A DNA stretch of 64,000 nt, taken from Chitinophaga sp. YR573. GTDB taxonomy: Bacteria > Bacteroidota > Bacteroidia > Chitinophagales > Chitinophagaceae. Position numbers and translations under genes: made by a program. Of this stretch, positions 16,514 through 26,233 are shown piece by piece (within the stretch, counting starts at the first letter, position 1; each line of letters opens with the position of its first letter). The notes under the pieces were generated by a model. That model was given only the letters and a program-made list of their open reading frames with translations. It did not search any database and had not been told where the DNA came from. The stretch covers positions 2,001,199-2,065,198 of the forward strand of contig NZ_FOJF01000001.1 of assembly GCF_900110995.1 (NCBI RefSeq), given 5' to 3'.

Positions 16514-19384
16514 ATGAACATAATTAAGCTTCCTATACGTATATCATACCTGTTTCTGCTGACCCTGCTATTGCCATTACTGGCACAGGCACAACTGAAC
16601 GGTTCTTATATTATCGGGGGAAAGATCACCGGCGACAAGAACGAACAACTGGGAGGTGCATCCGTACAGATCAAAGGAACTTCCTTTGGCGCCCTTACAG
16701 ATAGTACCGGTCGCTTTGAAATCACTGCCAACACTAAATTTCCGCTGAAAATAATAGTACGCCTGTTGGGTTATCAGCCCCAGGAGTTTGAAGTAAAGAA
16801 CAGCAGCAGCCGTTTGCAGATCCACATGATAACGCAATCCCTGCTGGTGAATGAAGTGGTGGTATCAGCTTCCCGTCAGTCGGAGAAGCTGTTAAAGTCG
16901 CCCGTAGCCATTGAAAAGCTGGACGTTCGTGCTTTAAAAGAAACACCGGCAGCCTCTTTCTACGATGCTATCGGTAACCTCAAAGGTGTACAGATGACCA
17001 CCGCCGGTCTTACCTTCAAAGTATTCAATACCCGCGGTTTCAACGTACCCAATAACTTCCGCTTTATGCAGCTGATAGACGGAGTAGACAACCAGGCGGC
17101 CACGCTGGGTGTACCTTTGGGTAATGCCATCGGCCCCACTGAACTGGATATCTTAAGTATAGAAGTAACTCCCGGTGCCTCTTCTGCCCTCTACGGTATG
17201 AACGCCATCAACGGGATGTCTAACCTTATCACCAAGAATCCCTTCCAGTACCAAGGCGTAAGTGTATACCAGAAACTGGCCTTCAACCACTTTGATGGTG
17301 GCGGAAGTTCTCCCAAACCCATTACTGAAACTGCTGTTCGCTATGCGCAGGCCATTAACAGCCACTGGGCATTTAAAGTGAATTTCTCTTATATGCAGGG
17401 AACCGACTGGTACGCTGATAGTCACCAGGACTTTAACCCTGGTACCAAAGCCAACCCGGATTTCCCAACATTAGTGGGTGCTAACAACGTAGCTAATGAT
17501 GCCTGGAACAAATATGCGGATCAGAGTACTTTCCCTATCACAGATAAAAACGGGAAATCTTACAACGTATCCCGCACAGGTTACTGGGAAAAAGACCTGG
17601 TAGGTGATTACACTGTAAAGAATATGAAATTTGATGGATCTCTCCATTATAAAATAAAGCCTAAACTGGAAGCATCATATGCTTACAGAGTAGGACAAAT
17701 GGACGGTTTCTTCCAGCGTGGTAACCGTATCGGTCTGAAAAACGTACTGGTACAGAATCATAAACTGGAACTGGTGGGAGAGGATTTCACCCTGCGTTCT
17801 TATGTGTCCCTGGAAAATACAGGTAACTCATACAACATGAACCCACTGGCAGATAACCTGGAAAAATCCTTCAAAACAGATAAAGTATGGCAGAAGGATT
17901 ACACCACTGCCCTCAATAACGCTCTGACCAGTGGTGAAGACATCGCTGCAGCCCACCGTGCTGCACGTGCTGCAGCCGATAATGGCCGCTGGACGCCCGG
18001 TACACCGGAATTCGACAAACAGCTGGCTAAGATTAAAAGCATCAACGACTGGGATATCTACCCTACTTCCAAAGACAGCACCAACAAAAGTGGTGGCGCT
18101 GCGCTGCTGCAAATGAGTCACTTCTATCATGTGGAAGGTACCTGGAACCTACGCAAGTACATCCATTTCATGGACGTACTGACTGGTGCTGACTACCGTA
18201 CCTACGAAATCATACCAGATGGTAACAACTTCGTAGACTTCACCAAGGCAATGGCAGACCGTAATACGCCCGGTGGTAAAAACATCTGGTACGGTAAAGT
18301 AGGCGGATTCGTACAAGTGGGTAAACTCTTCCTGCACGATCAGTTAAAACTGACAGGTTCCCTTCGTTATGATAAGAGCCAGCAGTTTGACGGTAAATTC
18401 AACCCACGTGTGGCTGCCGTATTCACCACTCCTAACCAGCGTCATAACTTCAGGGCTTCCTGGCAGAACGGTTTCCGTTTCCCTTCCCTGTTTGAGGCTT
18501 ACTCTTTTGTTAATAACGGTGGTGTAAGACGTGTAGGTGGTCTCGCATTCATTGAACAAGGACTGGGTTATTTCAAGAACTCTTTCCTTACTTCCAGCGC
18601 TACAGCATTCACTACGGCTGTTAATAAAGCTACCAATGCAGATCCTACTCTTACCCGCGCACAGGCAGAGCAGGCAAATGCAGGCGTCCTGAAAGTAGCG
18701 AACCTCGATCCTATCGTACCTGAACAGATCCATTCATTTGAAGCAGGTTATAAGAGTGTACTGTTTGATAACAAATTATTTGTTGATGTTGACGCTTATT
18801 ACAACTCTTATAAACATTTCATAGGACAGGTGGAAGTAGCTGTTCCACAAACAGGTAGTGTGAACGATAAAACCCAGGCCGTACTGGACCAGATGTATGA
18901 TAAACAATACCAGAACCGCTACCGTGTATGGACAAACAGTAAGTCAACTGTTGAGAACTACGGCTTTGCACTGGGCTTAACATACAATTTCTACAAAACA
19001 TTTACGATCAGCGGTAACGCCAACTATAACACACTGGCACAGGATAAAACCAAAGACGATGCATTGATTCCAGGTTTTAACACGCCAAAATGGTTTACAA
19101 ATGTGAGCATCGGTAACAGGCAGGTAGTTAAGAATGTTGGTTTCAACGTAGTATGGCACTGGCAGGATAATTTCTACTGGCAGAACCTCTTCGGTAATGG
19201 CGATGTACCAGCCTACAGCACCGTAGATGCCCAGATAACTTACGGATTACCAAAGCTTCATACTTCTGTAAAAGTGGGTGGTTCCAATATCTTTAACTCA
19301 TCTTACTTCCAGTACGTAGGTGGCCCTACCATCAAAGGTCTCTACTACCTGGCCATTACATATGATCTTCCTTTCAACAGATAA
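16514..19384 (+). CDS. TonB-dependent outer-membrane receptor
   Basis: 956 residues. A signal peptide (cleaved near AQAQ, about residue 25) is followed by a carboxypeptidase-regulatory-like domain (about 33-110: GKITGDKNEQLGGASVQIKG), a plug domain (about 125-240, with NTRGFNVPNNFRFMQLIDGVD and GASSALYGMNAINGMSN), and a 22-strand barrel ending in an aromatic strand (LAITYDLPFNR). It imports a substrate bound at the outer membrane using TonB energy. No SusD partner follows, so it is not a classical SusCD pair; a TSUP-type anion transporter gene lies 111 bp downstream and shares a regulatory palindrome. This suggests a sulfur- or anion-related ligand, which is inference only. Confidence 0.9.
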   Translation: MNIIKLPIRISYLFLLTLLLPLLAQAQLNGSYIIGGKITGDKNEQLGGASVQIKGTSFGALTDSTGRFEITANTKFPLKIIVRLLGYQPQEFEVKNSSSRLQIHMITQSLLVNEVVVSASRQSEKLLKSPVAIEKLDVRALKETPAASFYDAIGNLKGVQMTTAGLTFKVFNTRGFNVPNNFRFMQLIDGVDNQAATLGVPLGNAIGPTELDILSIEVTPGASSALYGMNAINGMSNLITKNPFQYQGVSVYQKLAFNHFDGGGSSPKPITETAVRYAQAINSHWAFKVNFSYMQGTDWYADSHQDFNPGTKANPDFPTLVGANNVANDAWNKYADQSTFPITDKNGKSYNVSRTGYWEKDLVGDYTVKNMKFDGSLHYKIKPKLEASYAYRVGQMDGFFQRGNRIGLKNVLVQNHKLELVGEDFTLRSYVSLENTGNSYNMNPLADNLEKSFKTDKVWQKDYTTALNNALTSGEDIAAAHRAARAAADNGRWTPGTPEFDKQLAKIKSINDWDIYPTSKDSTNKSGGAALLQMSHFYHVEGTWNLRKYIHFMDVLTGADYRTYEIIPDGNNFVDFTKAMADRNTPGGKNIWYGKVGGFVQVGKLFLHDQLKLTGSLRYDKSQQFDGKFNPRVAAVFTTPNQRHNFRASWQNGFRFPSLFEAYSFVNNGGVRRVGGLAFIEQGLGYFKNSFLTSSATAFTTAVNKATNADPTLTRAQAEQANAGVLKVANLDPIVPEQIHSFEAGYKSVLFDNKLFVDVDAYYNSYKHFIGQVEVAVPQTGSVNDKTQAVLDQMYDKQYQNRYRVWTNSKSTVENYGFALGLTYNFYKTFTISGNANYNTLAQDKTKDDALIPGFNTPKWFTNVSIGNRQVVKNVGFNVVWHWQDNFYWQNLFGNGDVPAYSTVDAQITYGLPKLHTSVKVGGSNIFNSSYFQYVGGPTIKGLYYLAITYDLPFNR

Positions 19385-19390
19385 ACAGGA

Positions 19391-19417
19391 AAAAGAGAGC
19401 ACTTGCTCTCTTTTTTT
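19391..19417 (+). terminator. Terminator after the TonB-dependent receptor
   Basis: Stem AAAAGAGAGC / GCTCTCTTTT with an ACTT loop, running into a T tract at 19411-19417. Confidence 0.8.
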
Positions 19418-19453
19418 GTTTCCATTTGGATATCCAAGTTATTCACCCTACCT

Positions 19454-19476
19454 TAGTCTATAATATCTATAGACTA
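19454..19476. promoter_or_regulatory. Operator-like inverted repeat before the TSUP transporter
   Basis: Perfect 9-bp inverted repeat TAGTCTATA / TATAGACTA (19454-19462 and 19468-19476) about 20 bp before the start codon. The right half shares 11 identical bases with the site at 16363-16373 upstream of the receptor gene. Confidence 0.55.
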
Positions 19477-19495
19477 GACTACATAATACTAATAC

Positions 19496-20476
19496 ATGTC
19501 GCATAACGAGGTAATAGAGAAGATTGAAAGACAGACGGCTACAGAAGCTCGCCAGGAGGTACTTATCAACCTGGTGAACGAAGAGAACCGTAAGAAACCT
19601 GCTTTATGGGTGCTGATAGCACTTATCGCTGTGGCGGTATTGGCAGGTGCAGGGATCCTGTATTACTACAATACTTCTGATGCTACCCATACGCGCATTT
19701 ATGACTTTACAGCTTCTCTCTTTACCAGGGAAGTACTCTTTTATATCTGTGTGGGATTAGCGGCCCAGATGGTAGATGGCGCCCTGGGCATGGCTTACGG
19801 AGCTACTTCTACTTCCCTGCTGCTGGGACTCGGCATTCCTCCGGCTATTGCCAGTGCAAGTGTACACGTAGCAGAAGTATTCACTACCGGCGCTTCCGGT
19901 ATCTCTCACTTCCGTTTCGGCAATGTAAACAAGAAACTCTTTTTATACCTTTTAATACCAGGTATCATCGGATCTGTAGCAGGTGCTTATCTGCTCTCTA
20001 AAAGAATTGACGGAGAGTTTATCAAACCTTACATGAGCGCTTACCTGCTGGTATTAGGTATCATCGTTCTCCGCAAAGCATTCCAGGCTAAGAAAGCTAA
20101 AAGCAAAACAAAAAGACTGGGATTCCTGGCGTTGTTTGGTGGTTTCATGGATGCTATCGGTGGTGGCGGATGGGGCCCTATTGTAACTTCTACCTTATTA
20201 AGCAAAGGACGTACCGTTCATTATACTATAGGCTCCGTAAATGCAGCTGAATTCTTTATCTCTTTTGCCAGCGCGGGTACATTTCTGTTGTTTGGCGCTA
20301 TTACCGGCTGGCCGGTGATTATAGGTCTTATCATTGGCGGTGTAGTTGCTTCTCCTTTTGCAGCCTTGCTGGTAAGGAAGATTAAACGTAAACCGATGAT
20401 GATCATGGTTGGAATACTGATCATCTTATTAAGTCTCAGAACAATAATAACGACACTTATACATCATTATAACTAA
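19496..20476 (+). CDS. TSUP family anion transporter (TauE/SafE type)
   Basis: 326 residues. After a cytoplasmic N-terminal extension and one extra helix (about residues 37-58), residues ~80-320 form the two-fold TauE/SafE repeat with about seven to eight helices (GLAAQMVDGALGMAYGATS in repeat one, LGFLALFGGFMDAIGGGGWGPIVTS in repeat two). Family members move sulfite, sulfonates or other small anions across the inner membrane, mostly outwards. The repeats are complete. Its upstream inverted repeat is shared with the TonB-dependent receptor gene, so the two are probably regulated together. A strong bidirectional terminator follows. Confidence 0.88.
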   Translation: MSHNEVIEKIERQTATEARQEVLINLVNEENRKKPALWVLIALIAVAVLAGAGILYYYNTSDATHTRIYDFTASLFTREVLFYICVGLAAQMVDGALGMAYGATSTSLLLGLGIPPAIASASVHVAEVFTTGASGISHFRFGNVNKKLFLYLLIPGIIGSVAGAYLLSKRIDGEFIKPYMSAYLLVLGIIVLRKAFQAKKAKSKTKRLGFLALFGGFMDAIGGGGWGPIVTSTLLSKGRTVHYTIGSVNAAEFFISFASAGTFLLFGAITGWPVIIGLIIGGVVASPFAALLVRKIKRKPMMIMVGILIILLSLRTIITTLIHHYN

Positions 20477-20512
20477 CTAAAAAGCCCCGGAAAATTCCGG
20501 GGCTTTTTAGTT
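20475..20512. terminator. Strong terminator after the TSUP gene
   Basis: Perfect 18-bp stem centred on CCCCGGAA-aa-TTCCGGGG, with A and T runs on the two sides, so it can work in both directions. Confidence 0.85.
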
Positions 20513-20540
20513 ATAGCTCTTTCTAATTTGATCAAAGAGT

Positions 20541-20609
20541 AATTTTTTGTAATAGTGCTTCGCACTATCACAAAAAATTGAAGGAGGTTTTGCAGGGCTT
20601 CGCCCTGCA
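20541..20609. repeat. REP-like double-hairpin repeat, copy 2
   Basis: Hairpin 1, AATTTTTTGTAATAGTGC / GCACTATCACAAAAAATT with a TTC loop (20541-20579), and hairpin 2, TGCAGGGC-TTC-GCCCTGCA (20591-20609). Hairpin 2 is identical to that of copy 1 at 10313-10331. It ends 8 bp before the fumC stop codon. Confidence 0.7.
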
Positions 20610-20616
20610 CTACAAA

Positions 20617-22017
20617 CTATTTAATCTCTCCCACCATATCAATCGGATTTACCCAGGCATCAAATTCTTCAGGTTTTACATAACCCAGTTTAACCGCCAT
20701 TTCTTTCAGGGTAGTTCCTTCTTTATGTGCAGTCTGTGCAATTTCAGCAGCCTTATAATAGCCGATCTTTGTATTCAGCGCAGTTACCAGCATCAGTGAA
20801 TTATCAACATGCTTCTTGATATTTGCTTCGATAGGCTCAATACCCACCGCACATTTATCATTAAAGCTTACGCAACCATCACCTATCAGACGTGCAGAGT
20901 GCAGGAAGTTGAAGATCATTACCGGCTTGAACACGTTCAGTTCAAAATGACCGGTAGCGCCCCCAATATTGATAGCGACATCATTACCCAGTACCTGTGC
21001 AACGATCATAGTCAGCGCCTCACACTGAGTAGGATTCACCTTACCCGGCATGATAGAAGACCCTGGCTCATTATCAGGAATATGGATCTCTCCGATACCA
21101 GAACGTGGGCCAGAACTCAGCATACGGATATCGTTCGCTATCTTCATCAGGCTCACTGCTACAGTTTTTAATGCCCCATGTGCTTCCACGATAGCATCGT
21201 GAGCTGCCAGTGCTTCAAACTTGTTTTCAGCAGTAATAAAAGGAAGTCCTGTTAACTCAGCGATCTTCTGCGCTACATTCTCAGAATATCCTTTTGGTGT
21301 GTTGATACCGGTACCAACCGCAGTCCCACCCAGAGCCAGTTCGCTCAGGTGCTCCAGTGTATTGTTAATTGCTTTCAGTCCATGATTCAGCTGGGAAACA
21401 TACCCGCTGATTTCCTGACCTAATGTTAAAGGCGTAGCATCCATAAAATGGGTACGTCCGATCTTCACTACATGTTTGAATGCAACTGCCTTTTCAGCCA
21501 GTGTATCGCGCAGTTTGGTAATACCGGGGATGGTTACTTCCACCAGCATTTTATACGCCGCAATATGCATGGCAGTAGGGAAAGTATCATTGGATGACTG
21601 TGATTTATTCACATCGTCATTAGGGTGTATCACTTTTTCTTTATCAGAAAGCTGTCCGCCATTGATCACGTGAGCACGATAAGCTACCACTTCATTCACG
21701 TTCATGTTGGATTGTGTACCGGAACCGGTTTGCCATACTACCAGCGGGAACTGGTCGTCCAGTTTGCCGGCAAGTATTTCATCACAGGCTTTACCAATCA
21801 GGGTAGCCTTTTCTGCAGGCAGTACACCTGCATCCAGGTTCGTCAAAGCAGCGGCCTTTTTCAGGTAAGCAAATGCCTTGATAATCTCTTTAGGCATTCT
21901 GTTAATATCCTGGGCAATCTTGAAATTATCGATAGATCGTTGTGTCTGAGCACCATAGTAAGCGTCTACCGGCACTTTCACTTCGCCCATCGTGTCTTTC
22001 TCTATTCTATATTCCAT
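20617..22017 (-). CDS. fumC: Class II fumarate hydratase
   Basis: 466 residues, typical length. It hydrates fumarate to L-malate in the TCA cycle and needs no Fe-S cluster. Visible signatures are [14 protein letters not shown] near residue 100, the [11 protein letters not shown] segment, [16 protein letters not shown], and the superfamily signature [13 protein letters not shown] with its catalytic serine loop. It differs from aspartase by ending with the FumC-type [14 protein letters not shown]. It is upstream-adjacent to an enoyl-CoA hydratase gene on the same strand (29-bp gap), so the two may be co-transcribed. The REP-like repeat lies just beyond its 3' end. Confidence 0.95.
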   Translation of the reverse strand: MEYRIEKDTMGEVKVPVDAYYGAQTQRSIDNFKIAQDINRMPKEIIKAFAYLKKAAALTNLDAGVLPAEKATLIGKACDEILAGKLDDQFPLVVWQTGSGTQSNMNVNEVVAYRAHVINGGQLSDKEKVIHPNDDVNKSQSSNDTFPTAMHIAAYKMLVEVTIPGITKLRDTLAEKAVAFKHVVKIGRTHFMDATPLTLGQEISGYVSQLNHGLKAINNTLEHLSELALGGTAVGTGINTPKGYSENVAQKIAELTGLPFITAENKFEALAAHDAIVEAHGALKTVAVSLMKIANDIRMLSSGPRSGIGEIHIPDNEPGSSIMPGKVNPTQCEALTMIVAQVLGNDVAINIGGATGHFELNVFKPVMIFNFLHSARLIGDGCVSFNDKCAVGIEPIEANIKKHVDNSLMLVTALNTKIGYYKAAEIAQTAHKEGTTLKEMAVKLGYVKPEEFDAWVNPIDMVGEIK

Positions 22018-22046
22018 ATACTTGATTTTTTGCGGTACAAACCTAG

Positions 22047-22823
22047 CTATTCTCCTATAAATATTGCATGCCTTTTTTGCACGAATGCTTCTGCCCCTTC
22101 CTGCATGTCCTTTGTCGCAAAGCAGGCCCCAAACTCTTCTATCTCCAGCTCGTAACTGTCTATATCCTTATCCAGCGCGGCATTCGCACATTTAATGACC
22201 CTGGCAATGGCCAGCGGTCCCTTGGTATGGATCTTCGTTAAGATCTCTTTTGCCTTGAAAATCAGTTCATCCTGGGCAACTACATGATTCACCAGCCCCC
22301 AGCCAAGTGCATCCATGGCATTGATCTGGTCTCCCGTCATCATCAGTTCCATTGCCTTTCCTTTTCCAATCAGGGCCGTCAGCCGCTGGGTACCACCATA
22401 ACCGGGTATCAGTCCCAGGTTCACTTCCGGCTGTCCGAACTTCGCATTGGCAGATGCAATACGGAAGTGGCAGGCCATGGCCAGTTCACAACCACCTCCC
22501 AGCGCAAAACCATTCACTGCTGCGATGATGGGCTTTGGACTATCCTCTATACGTTTGAAAATAACATGTCCCTTTTTAGCGAGTTCAACACCCTGTGCTG
22601 CTGATATGGTCAGGAACTCTTCAATATCAGCTCCTGCTACAAAAGCCTTTTCCCCGGTACCGGTAATCACTGCACTTTTGATCTCCTTATTAGTATATAT
22701 CTCGTCTACGGCCAATGCCAGCTCTGTCATCACCTGCTGATTCAGAGCATTCATTTTATTCGGCCTGTTGATGTAAATAAAGAAAATATTATCAGTGAGT
22801 TCTGTACGAATAGTCTGATACAT
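22047..22823 (-). CDS. Enoyl-CoA hydratase/isomerase family protein
   Basis: 258 residues, a full crotonase fold. Two oxyanion-hole segments are visible: [11 protein letters not shown] near residue 60 and [17 protein letters not shown] near 105. The [17 protein letters not shown] segment (about 133-149) carries both catalytic glutamate positions of true hydratases. It would hydrate trans-2-enoyl-CoA in fatty acid or butanoate degradation. It is 29 bp upstream of fumC on the same strand. Substrate chain length cannot be told from the sequence. Confidence 0.9.
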   Translation of the reverse strand: MYQTIRTELTDNIFFIYINRPNKMNALNQQVMTELALAVDEIYTNKEIKSAVITGTGEKAFVAGADIEEFLTISAAQGVELAKKGHVIFKRIEDSPKPIIAAVNGFALGGGCELAMACHFRIASANAKFGQPEVNLGLIPGYGGTQRLTALIGKGKAMELMMTGDQINAMDALGWGLVNHVVAQDELIFKAKEILTKIHTKGPLAIARVIKCANAALDKDIDSYELEIEEFGACFATKDMQEGAEAFVQKRHAIFIGE

Positions 22824-22883
22824 GGTAACGCGGTTTTATTGGAAGGACTAATTTAAGCCATAAAAAGGACAATGCTATTCAAC

Positions 22884-22912
22884 AAAAAATCCGGCCTCTT
22901 TAGAAGCCGGAT
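22884..22912 (-). terminator. Terminator read on the minus strand
   Basis: ATCCGGC / GCCGGAT stem (22889-22895, 22906-22912) with TTTTTT on the minus strand at 22884-22889. It would end transcripts of the beta-barrel gene at 23164-23937 after they cross the inverted-repeat element. Confidence 0.6.
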
Positions 22913-22947
22913 CAGATGATTATAATCGTTTTACTTATTTCTTTTCC

Positions 22948-23170
22948 GGTAATGCCTCAGTTTGAATATTATGACAGCGTAGATTGGCAGATGTTGTTGA
23001 TCATAAATATACTGCATCTGACTGTTTAGTTCTCTGATTTAGCTTGGGAATATGGGCTCAGCATTTGTTTTTCAATTTAACTTCACCTAATATTCACGTC
23101 AGATAAGGTGTATTTATCGATCAACAACATCTGGTGCGAAGATTATGTAATCAAACTGAGATACTACCTC
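22948..23170. repeat. MITE-like element with long imperfect terminal inverted repeats
   Basis: The two ends are inverted copies of one another over about 60 bp. CAGATGTTGTTGATC at 22988-23002 mirrors GATCAACAACATCTG at 23119-23133; next inward an ATAAATA block also pairs; further out CTCAGTTTGA (22956-22965) mirrors TCAAACTGAG. No reading frame is inside. It fills the 340-bp gap between the enoyl-CoA hydratase gene and the next gene, and its right end overlaps that gene's stop codon. Confidence 0.5.
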
Positions 23171-23937
23171 TTTTCCCAATGTTTGGTCTTGCGTTCCCAA
23201 TGTACTTTGGCCGAAGGATGAGATATCTCTTTTCCAAAATCATAACTGAGCGTAGCAAAGAACATTTTGGATTCCACATCTTTAGCAGGCTGGGTTGTTA
23301 CACCATTGATAGTCTGTTTGTACTCCCTGTTAAAGAAGTTATTGGGATAGTACTGCACTTTCAATCCAAAACCCGGAGAAAAGCGGATACCTGCAAACAC
23401 AGAAGGCATCAGTAAGGGTGTACGATTGCTGAACCATTCATTAAATTTGTGTCTTTTATCTCCGTTCAGGAATTGTTTCTCTTTATAATTAAAAGCCAGA
23501 TCATAAGATCCGCCGGCAAAGAAGAAAGTACCACCCCTGAGATCTCCTATTTTAATACCCAGAGGAATACCTACTGTGTATACACGGCGTTTCAACTTTA
23601 CAGAGTCATTCTCTTTAGTAATTAACCCTATATTTTTAAGGTTCAAGCCGGTAAAAATGCCAAAATGACGATCAAGATCATAGTTATAGTTATTCCCGAC
23701 ATTAAAGAATAATGTAAAACGCGGAATGTTATGGACACTTTCACCCGCATATTTAATATTTCCGAATGATAATAATGCACCATCCCCACCCCAGGTCATA
23801 TAAGACCTGCTGTTATGGGTAATAGTAATATTCTCTTCCACAGTAATAGTCACCGTGGAATCTGTTTTATCCTGGGAAAAGGCGGTTAACTGCAACAGGC
23901 ACAGTAAAATTGGCAATAGGTAAATCTTATGATTCAT
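23164..23937 (-). CDS. Outer-membrane beta-barrel protein, unknown function
   Basis: 257 residues with a signal peptide cleaved after AFSQ (about residue 22). The mature part is rich in alternating beta strands and aromatic ends (LSFGNIKYAG, FGIFTGLNLKNIGLI, GFGLKVQYYPNNFFNREY, FFATLSYDFGKEI), like OmpA/PorT-type barrels of about eight to ten strands common in Bacteroidota. I cannot name a family. The last codons and stop overlap the right inverted repeat of the MITE-like element, so the C-terminus may have been altered by insertion. It is a single gene; the next upstream gene is the B12-binding protein 62 bp away. Confidence 0.65.
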   Translation of the reverse strand: MNHKIYLLPILLCLLQLTAFSQDKTDSTVTITVEENITITHNSRSYMTWGGDGALLSFGNIKYAGESVHNIPRFTLFFNVGNNYNYDLDRHFGIFTGLNLKNIGLITKENDSVKLKRRVYTVGIPLGIKIGDLRGGTFFFAGGSYDLAFNYKEKQFLNGDKRHKFNEWFSNRTPLLMPSVFAGIRFSPGFGLKVQYYPNNFFNREYKQTINGVTTQPAKDVESKMFFATLSYDFGKEISHPSAKVHWERKTKHWEKR

Positions 23938-23999
23938 AACTGTTATTGGATGATTATACCCTGGAAAGACGACTGATCTCTGAAAAAGTTACAAAAATT

Positions 24000-24419
24000 T
24001 TAAAAATCTCTGTGAGCCGCCACCCATTCCCTGATATAAATGGCAATATCTTCTGTGCGGGTACCCGGAGGGAACAGTTTCCCTACCCCTAATTCATTCA
24101 GTTCATTCATATCCGTTTCCGGGATGATCCCCCCGCCAGTCAGCAGTACATCATCCATCTTTTTCTCTTTCATCAGGGCCATAATACGGGGAAATACCGT
24201 CATATGTGCCCCAGACAGGATACTGACACCGATGGCGTCCACATCTTCCTGCAAGGCTGCATTCACCACCATATCGGGAGTCTGCCGCAGACCTGTATAG
24301 ATAACTTCCATACCGGCATCGCGCAACGCTGCCGCTATCACTTTAGCTCCTCTGTCATGGCCATCCAGGCCCACTTTAGCTACCAATACCCGCACCGGGC
24401 GATTCAGGGGTTTCTCCAT
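24000..24419 (-). CDS. Stand-alone B12-binding domain protein (methylmalonyl-CoA mutase C-domain type)
   Basis: 139 residues, almost exactly one cobalamin-binding Rossmann domain. It has the base-off B12 signature DGHDRG (DxHxxG, about residues 19-24), SILSGAH (SxL) and TGGGIIP (GG), all as in the C-terminal domain of methylmalonyl-CoA mutase and the small subunits of split acyl-CoA mutases. It probably pairs with a separate catalytic subunit encoded elsewhere to isomerise an acyl-CoA. The epimerase gene at 7919 fits the same pathway. It is divergent from glnS. Confidence 0.88.
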   Translation of the reverse strand: MEKPLNRPVRVLVAKVGLDGHDRGAKVIAAALRDAGMEVIYTGLRQTPDMVVNAALQEDVDAIGVSILSGAHMTVFPRIMALMKEKKMDDVLLTGGGIIPETDMNELNELGVGKLFPPGTRTEDIAIYIREWVAAHRDF

Positions 24420-24499
24420 AACGTTTGGGTTCTTAAGGGCTGTAATTTAGGATTTTTTAGCCCACAGACCATGAATCTGGGGACTACTGGACTTTTTAC

Positions 24500-24507
24500 T
24501 ACCTTTG
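24500..24507 (+). promoter_or_regulatory. -7 box of the glnS promoter
   Basis: TACCTTTG matches the Bacteroidota -7 element and lies 22 bp before the glnS ATG. No good -33 TTG is visible at the usual distance. Confidence 0.35.
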
Positions 24508-24529
24508 CCGTCCGAAATATATAATCTAT

Positions 24530-26197
24530 ATGAGTGAAGAAAAGTCCCTGAATTTTCTGGAACAGATCGTAGAAGAAGATATTGCCAACGGTGTTAATGA
24601 CGGCAGGGTGCTTACCCGCTTCCCTCCTGAACCCAATGGATACCTTCATATTGGTCATGCCAAATCTATTTGCCTCAACTTTGAACTGGCAAAGAAATAC
24701 AATGGCCAGACCAACCTGCGCTTTGATGATACCAATCCTGTTAAGGAAGACACCGAATATGTGGATTCTATCAAACAAGACATCCAATGGCTGGGATTTC
24801 AATGGGCTCAGGAACTATATGCATCCGACTATTTTGAACAGATATACGAATTTGCAGTACAACTGATAAAGAAAGATCTGGCTTATGTGGATGATTCATC
24901 CGCAGATGAAATCGCCGTTTCAAAAGGGACGCCTACAGTACCGGGTACTCCTACTCCATACCGCAGCCGCAGTATAGATGAGAACCTGGACCTGTTCCTG
25001 CGTATGCGTAACGGTGAGTTCAAAGACGGGGAAAAAGTATTACGTGCAAAGGTAGACCTCGCATCTCCCAACATGCACATGCGTGACCCTATCATCTATC
25101 GTATCAAACATGCACACCATCATCGTACCGGTGATAAATGGTGCATCTATCCGATGTACGACTTTGCACATGGACAAAGCGATAGCATAGAGCAGATCAC
25201 GCACTCCATCTGTACACTGGAATTTATACCACATCGTCCTTTATACAACTGGTTCATAGAACAGCTGGGTATCTTTCCTTCCCATCAGTATGAATTCTCC
25301 AGATTGAACCTTACGTATACTATCATGAGTAAACGTAAGCTGCTGGAACTGGTACAGGGTAACTTTGTAAGTGGCTGGGATGATCCCCGTATGCCTACCA
25401 TCAGTGGCTTACGCCGCCGTGGTTATACTCCTGCCAGTATCCGCGCTTTCTGCGAACGTATAGGCGTACAGAAACGTGATAACCTGATCGATGTAAGCCT
25501 GCTGGAATTCTGTATCCGTGAGGAGCTGAATAAAACAGCTAACCGCGTAATGGCAGTACTGGACCCTGTGAAGCTGGTGATCACCAACTATCCTGCGGAC
25601 CAGGTAGAAGAATTATCTGCTGAAAACAACCAGGAAGATCCTGAAGCAGGACGCCGTATGTTGCCATTCAGTCAGACTTTATACATAGAGCGTGAAGATT
25701 TTATGGAGAATCCTCCTAAGAAATTCTTCCGTCTGGGACCCGGTCTGGCAGTACGTTTGAAGAACGCTTACATCATCAAAGGAGAGAGCTTTGATAAAGA
25801 TGAAAATGGAGAGATCACTACTATCTACTGTACTTATCTTCCCGAAAGTAAAAGTGGTGGAGATAACAGCGGATTAACCGTAAAAGGTACTATTCACTGG
25901 GTAAGTGCAGCACATGCTGCTACTGCGGAGATCAGACTGTATGACCGTCTGTTTAAAGTAGAAAATCCAGGTAGTGAAGAGGGCGATTTCAAATCATATA
26001 TCAATCCTGATTCCTTACAGATCATTCCAAATGCATTCATAGAACCCGGACTGGTAAATGCCAAACCCGGTGAGCGTTTACAGTTCTTACGCAAAGGTTA
26101 CTTTAGTGTAGATACGGATAGTACTCCGGAGAAACCGATCTTCAACAGAACGGTAACATTGAAAGATGCCTGGGCGAAAGAAGTGAAAAAGAATTAA
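24530..26197 (+). CDS. glnS: Glutamine--tRNA ligase
   Basis: 555 residues, class I synthetase of the GlnRS/eukaryotic GluRS branch. It charges tRNA-Gln directly. The HIGH motif is HIGH at residues 40-43 ([14 protein letters not shown]) and the KMSKS-type loop is MSKRK near 265. The C-terminal half holds the two beta-barrel anticodon-binding domains ([18 protein letters not shown] and [10 protein letters not shown]). Length matches bacterial GlnRS. Its presence beside gltX is consistent with separate, discriminating Glu and Gln enzymes. It converges on gltX and shares a bidirectional terminator with it. Confidence 0.95.
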   Translation: MSEEKSLNFLEQIVEEDIANGVNDGRVLTRFPPEPNGYLHIGHAKSICLNFELAKKYNGQTNLRFDDTNPVKEDTEYVDSIKQDIQWLGFQWAQELYASDYFEQIYEFAVQLIKKDLAYVDDSSADEIAVSKGTPTVPGTPTPYRSRSIDENLDLFLRMRNGEFKDGEKVLRAKVDLASPNMHMRDPIIYRIKHAHHHRTGDKWCIYPMYDFAHGQSDSIEQITHSICTLEFIPHRPLYNWFIEQLGIFPSHQYEFSRLNLTYTIMSKRKLLELVQGNFVSGWDDPRMPTISGLRRRGYTPASIRAFCERIGVQKRDNLIDVSLLEFCIREELNKTANRVMAVLDPVKLVITNYPADQVEELSAENNQEDPEAGRRMLPFSQTLYIEREDFMENPPKKFFRLGPGLAVRLKNAYIIKGESFDKDENGEITTIYCTYLPESKSGGDNSGLTVKGTIHWVSAAHAATAEIRLYDRLFKVENPGSEEGDFKSYINPDSLQIIPNAFIEPGLVNAKPGERLQFLRKGYFSVDTDSTPEKPIFNRTVTLKDAWAKEVKKN

Positions 26198-26200
26198 GTA

Positions 26201-26230
26201 AAAAAAAGTCCGGCACTTGCCGGACTTTTT
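26201..26230. terminator. Bidirectional terminator between glnS and gltX
   Basis: 12-bp stem AAAAAGTCCGGC / GCCGGACTTTTT with an ACTT loop in the 36-bp gap between the two convergent genes. Confidence 0.85.
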
Positions 26231-26233
26231 CAT

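Noticed and set aside
23137..23155. A second gene boundary or promoter in the right arm of the MITE-like element
   Set aside because: No TAnnTTTG box or start codon in a useful place; the inverted repeat explains the sequence better.
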